Source of the DNA: Flavobacterium sp.
Lineage (GTDB): Bacteria > Bacteroidota > Bacteroidia > Flavobacteriales > Flavobacteriaceae
Direction of reading: 5' to 3'
DNA: 8,145 bases
Assembly (NCBI GenBank): GCA_012032075.1
Contig: JAAURU010000154.1
Span: 1 to 8,145, forward strand
In this document: positions 5,623 through 8,145 of the stretch, in pieces
How positions within the stretch are numbered: position 1 is the first letter of the stretch
Layout of the letters: each line of letters begins with the position of its first letter
Made by a program: the position numbers and the translations under genes
Notes under the pieces: model-generated
What the model was told of the DNA's origin: nothing
The model's database searches: none
The model's input: only the letters and a program-made list of their open reading frames with translations

Positions 5623-6599
5623 CCAAAACCTAATGTTTCTTTAATTGAATTGGTAAAATGTATTGGGTTTACCTTAACTAAATTATAGAGCATTTTCCAC
5701 GCTTTATCTTCACTAATTAAAGCATGAGTATTTTCTGGATTTATTTTTTTGGCATGAGCAGAATTACAAACACTTATAATTAAACGAGCTGCAACACAAT
5801 AGTATAAAACGTCAATATCTAAAGCTTCTAAAGGATTTTCAAGTTGATAATTTTTACAAATTATATGAATATTTTCAAGAGCAATTGCTTCTGTTTTTTC
5901 ATAAATGGCATAAATTATTGCCACGGCTAATTCGTTAATTTGATGAGTATAAACTACATCTCCAAAATCGATAAATCCTGAAACTTGATTGTTTTTCACT
6001 AAAACATTCCATTCGTTAATATCGTTATGTATGTATGCTTTTTTTAATTCGAAAGTTTTTGGAACGACAATTTCATCATATTGATTCATGAAATATAAAG
6101 CTAAGTTTCTGTCTTTAGCTGAGTCAATATCTTTAAGATATTTTGTGTTTAAAGCTAAGTTTTCAATATTCCATTCCCAATTTCGACTTTTATAATAATA
6201 GCTTTTATATTCCTTTAATTCTTTATTAAGTAACCCGATTTGTTTTCCATAAGAAGCTAATAAATTTTCATTTTGTGGAACTTCAGCAAAAAACTGTCCT
6301 TCTAAATAAGAAAGTAATCGGCAAATACTTTTTTGATTATTTAGGTTTGTTATTAAAACAAATTCATCATTTGAAAAAGCAATTGGAGTAGGAGTTTCAA
6401 AGCTTTTTTGTGAATTTAAAAATAGTAGAACATCAATTTCTGCTTCAACCAAGTCTAACGTTTCTTCAGAAAAAGTATATGTTTTTAATATGTATTTAGA
6501 AACGTCACATTCGATTAAATAATTATCATTATCATAACCACCTAATTTAGTAATATGAGTAATTTTGCAATGTATGTGTGGTTGAAGTAGTTCAATCAT
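5607..6599 (-). CDS. APH-fold kinase (hydroxylysine-kinase-like phosphotransferase); N-terminal half of a kinase-phospholyase fusion
   Basis: The protein-kinase-like APH fold is complete. K39 (KYILKTY) is the likely ATP-anchoring Lys, with E52 or E54 as its partner. The Brenner-type catalytic loop IHNDINEWNVLV has H191, D193 and N198, and GFIDFGD has the metal ligands D211 and D214. The loop and the following stretch (DVVYTHQINELAVAIIYAIYE) resemble hydroxylysine kinase HYKK/AGPHD1 more than antibiotic kinases, so a metabolic amino-alcohol substrate is likelier than aminoglycoside resistance. The frame stops at 5607 after ETLGFGYQNP. One extra base near 5620-5622 (A2 to A3 on the plus strand) gives ETLGFG-LPKPLAIEK and runs into the phospholyase domain without a stop. 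The ATG at 6597-6599 is the only Met before the N-lobe. The divergent omega-amidase starts 92 bp away. Homologues with a peptidase M23 domain between the two halves exist as I recall; none is present here. Confidence 0.85.
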   Translation of the reverse strand: MIELLQPHIHCKITHITKLGGYDNDNYLIECDVSKYILKTYTFSEETLDLVEAEIDVLLFLNSQKSFETPTPIAFSNDEFVLITNLNNQKSICRLLSYLEGQFFAEVPQNENLLASYGKQIGLLNKELKEYKSYYYKSRNWEWNIENLALNTKYLKDIDSAKDRNLALYFMNQYDEIVVPKTFELKKAYIHNDINEWNVLVKNNQVSGFIDFGDVVYTHQINELAVAIIYAIYEKTEAIALENIHIICKNYQLENPLEALDIDVLYYCVAARLIISVCNSAHAKKINPENTHALISEDKAWKMLYNLVKVNPIHFTNSIKETLGFGYQNP

Positions 6600-6611
6600 G
6601 TTTATTAATGT

Positions 6612-6619
6612 TACATTTG
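6612..6619 (+). promoter_or_regulatory. Possible -7 box (TACATTTG) for the omega-amidase gene
   Basis: TACATTTG matches TAnnTTTG in the 92-bp divergent gap, 72 bp before the ATG at 6692. The nearest upstream TTG (6582) is too far for a standard -33 element, so support is weak. No convincing counterpart for the divergent kinase gene was found on the other strand. Confidence 0.22.
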
Positions 6620-6691
6620 TAATAGTAAAAATATGATTTTTTATTGCTTTTGAAATCTTTTTTTAAAATTTTAACAATCTTTCCTTTATTT

Positions 6692-7456
6692 ATGAAAATA
6701 GCCTTATTTCAAACGGAGTTAATTTGGGAAAACCCTAAAGGGAATAGAGATTTAATTCAAAAATATATTGATTCATTTAAAGAAGCGTATGATTTATTAG
6801 TATTGCCAGAAATGTTTACATCAGGGTTTACAATGAATCCAGAAAATGTTGCAGAAACAATGAATGGAGAAACTATGAATTGGCTGAAATTAATTGCAAA
6901 ACAGAAAAATTTTGCGATAACAGGAAGTTTAGTAATTGAAGAAAATGGAAATTATTTCAACAGAATGATTTTTGTGTTTCCAAATGGTAATGTAGAATAT
7001 TATAATAAAAGACATCTATTTACCTTAGCTGGAGAAGATAAAGTATATCAAAAAGGTAAAGAAAAAGTAATTGTTTCTTATAATAATTGGAAAATTTGTA
7101 TGCAAGTTTGTTATGATTTGCGTTTTCCAGCTTTTGCAAGAAACATGGAAGAATATGATTTGTTGTTATATGTTGCCAATTGGCCAAAGCCAAGAATAAA
7201 TGCTTGGAATACATTATTAAAAGCGAGAGCTATTGAAAACATGTGTTACACAATTGGAGTAAATAGAATAGGAGAAGATTCTAATAATTTAGAATACTCA
7301 GGAAACTCTCAAGTAAATGACTATCTTGGAAAAGAACTTTTAAACTGTGAAGCGAACCAAGGACTGTTTTTAATAGAAATTGATAAAGAAACAATGTTAG
7401 AAACTAGAAAAAAACTGAATTTCTTGAACGATAGAGATGTATTCAGTATCTTTTAA
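6692..7456 (+). CDS. Omega-amidase / YafV-Nit2-type C-N hydrolase (nitrilase superfamily)
   Basis: The 254-residue protein matches the length of bacterial YafV/Nit2-type enzymes, which hydrolyse alpha-ketoglutaramate (the toxic by-product of glutamine transamination) to 2-oxoglutarate and ammonia in the cytosol. The nitrilase triad is visible: E40 in LPEMFTSGF, K106 in YNKRHLF, and nucleophile C140 in QVCYDLRFPAFARN. Further family marks are WENPKGN near the N-terminus, NWPKPRINAW and ARAIENMCYTIGVNRIG. The ATG at 6692 (MKIALFQTELIW) is chosen because it begins the first beta-strand; an upstream TTG at 6644 would add 16 residues unlike the family. The gene is divergent from the kinase-phospholyase and convergent with the Ig-like protein gene, with 5 bp between stops. 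The sequence is intact. The family is certain; omega-amidase specificity is inferred from similarity. Confidence 0.9.
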   Translation: MKIALFQTELIWENPKGNRDLIQKYIDSFKEAYDLLVLPEMFTSGFTMNPENVAETMNGETMNWLKLIAKQKNFAITGSLVIEENGNYFNRMIFVFPNGNVEYYNKRHLFTLAGEDKVYQKGKEKVIVSYNNWKICMQVCYDLRFPAFARNMEEYDLLLYVANWPKPRINAWNTLLKARAIENMCYTIGVNRIGEDSNNLEYSGNSQVNDYLGKELLNCEANQGLFLIEIDKETMLETRKKLNFLNDRDVFSIF

Positions 7457-7461
7457 TTGGT

Positions 7462-8145
7462 TTATTCAGTAACATCGAAAATTTGTTCCACATCCCAATT
7501 TGATCTTACATCAATGCCTTTAGGGTAATAAATAATTTGTTCGGGTTGTTTCTTTTCTAAGAAATCTCCTGTATCCCAAATTCCATTTTTATTTTCGTCA
7601 TAGAAAATCCTCAACGTATAGATTGTTGGTTCAATGGCATCAAAATAGATCCACTCCTCTTTATTGCTTATTACTGAAGCAACAATATCTCCTTTGCCCT
7701 TTAAAATTTCAACAACAATAGGGTAGCTCCTAGCATTTTTTAATATTTATTTTTAAATTACCATAATCTGATAAAGCTCTAGTGTTGAAAGCAAAATTTA
7801 AACTATCATTAGTGGTGTTGTAATTATCAATAATAGCACCTGGCAAAATTTCCATTTGGTATTTCTGATTTTCTATTTTTTTGAAGTCAAATAAGAATTT
7901 GCTGCTCGAATTCATCATAAGTAAAAATAAAATCTACTGTAGCAGAATCTTTATCAATTAATTTGATTTTTTGTTTGTCAATTTTTTTTAAAGGAGTTTT
8001 TGTAGTTAATGTAAAAACATCTCTAAAATTTTAAGGTACTTTTTTGAACAGCATCAATTCTAAGCGAATCGGTTTCTTTTAGTTCCTTCTAATTTTGTTT
8101 TGAAAGATTTTGAATTAGCTTCCGTTTCCAACTGTTATTTCTAAA
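7462..8145 (-). CDS. Ig-like (SbsA/Big_5-type) surface protein, C-terminal part only, multiply frame-broken
   Basis: On the minus strand a conserved C-terminal region can be read across several frames. It runs KETDSLRIDAVQKSTL, DVFTLTTKTPLKKIDKQKI, DSATVDFIFTYDEF, SSKFLFDFKKIENQKYQ, MEILPGAIIDNYNTTNDSL, FNTRALSDYGNLKINI, RSYPIVVEILKGKGDI, YDENKNGIWDTGDFLEKK, and ends WDVEQIFDVTE with a TAA at 7462-7464. This order matches the C-terminus of Flavobacterial Ig-like-domain (Big_5) proteins, probable exported lipoproteins; from memory about 530-570 residues, so the N-terminal half and signal peptide lie outside. Frame breaks lie at T6 7736-7741 (one base extra), near 7904-7910 (about two missing), 8025-8032 (one extra), CC 8085-8086 (one extra) and CC 8128-8129 (one extra, least certain). 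Their density suggests poor sequence at a contig end rather than decay, because the corrected protein keeps its conserved motifs. Its function is not known. Confidence 0.78.

Noticed and set aside
5607..6599. Aminoglycoside-resistance kinase
   Set aside because: The fold is shared, but the catalytic region and fusion partner resemble hydroxylysine kinase-type metabolic enzymes; there is no resistance context or mobile element nearby.
6644..6691. TTG start giving 16 extra residues to the omega-amidase
   Set aside because: The extension is hydrophobic and unlike the family; the ATG at 6692 begins exactly at the conserved first strand. A signal peptide is not expected for this cytosolic enzyme.
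7020..7214. Minus-strand 64-residue ORF inside the omega-amidase gene
   Set aside because: Antisense to the catalytic Lys and Cys region of an intact enzyme.

Overview
The window looks like a chromosomal piece of a Flavobacteriaceae bacterium (Flavobacterium or a close relative). The DNA is strongly AT-rich, there are no Shine-Dalgarno sequences before the starts, TAnnTTTG-type promoter boxes occur, and the proteins are of Bacteroidetes type: SdhA/SdhB, a seven-helix membrane AraC regulator, an Ig-like surface protein ending in an ENKNGIWDTG motif, and a kinase-aminotransferase fusion. No tRNA, rRNA, CRISPR array, transposase or phage gene is visible.

Layout. Positions 1-2282 (+) hold the 3' three quarters of sdhA and all of sdhB, closed by a clear hairpin terminator at 2306-2334. 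Positions 2378-3517 (+) encode a 7TM AraC-type regulator. It is followed by a tandem 20-bp repeat, a hairpin and a promoter-like box, and then by a 64-residue Lys-rich ORF of unknown function (3630-3824). On the minus strand, reading leftward from 6599, there is a sugar/amino-alcohol-kinase-like domain (APH fold, HYKK-like) joined to a class III PLP enzyme of the phospholyase type (AGXT2L/ETNPPL/PHYKPL-like), then a REP-like inverted repeat, then a VOC metalloprotein (3828-4235). A YafV/Nit2-type omega-amidase (6692-7456, +) is divergent from the kinase. It converges, with 5 bp between stops, on the 3' part of an Ig-like-domain protein gene (7462-8145, -) that runs off the window.

Function. 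SdhAB form the soluble part of succinate:menaquinone oxidoreductase; the membrane subunit gene should lie upstream, outside the window. The kinase and phospholyase modules most likely act in sequence: phosphorylation of an amino alcohol, then elimination of ammonia and phosphate. The regulator and its flanking repeats may form a small signalling unit with the 64-residue ORF.

Quality. At least nine reading-frame breaks occur in otherwise well-conserved genes: sdhA x2, sdhB x1, kinase-aminotransferase x2, Ig-like protein about 5. Nearly all lie in or next to homopolymers, and they crowd the right end. This points to uncorrected sequencing errors near contig ends rather than true pseudogenes. 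Frame-corrected readings are given in the entries. I see no convincing undescribed multi-gene system; the best candidates for a closer look are the fused kinase-phospholyase and the repeat/hairpin/small-ORF region after the regulator.
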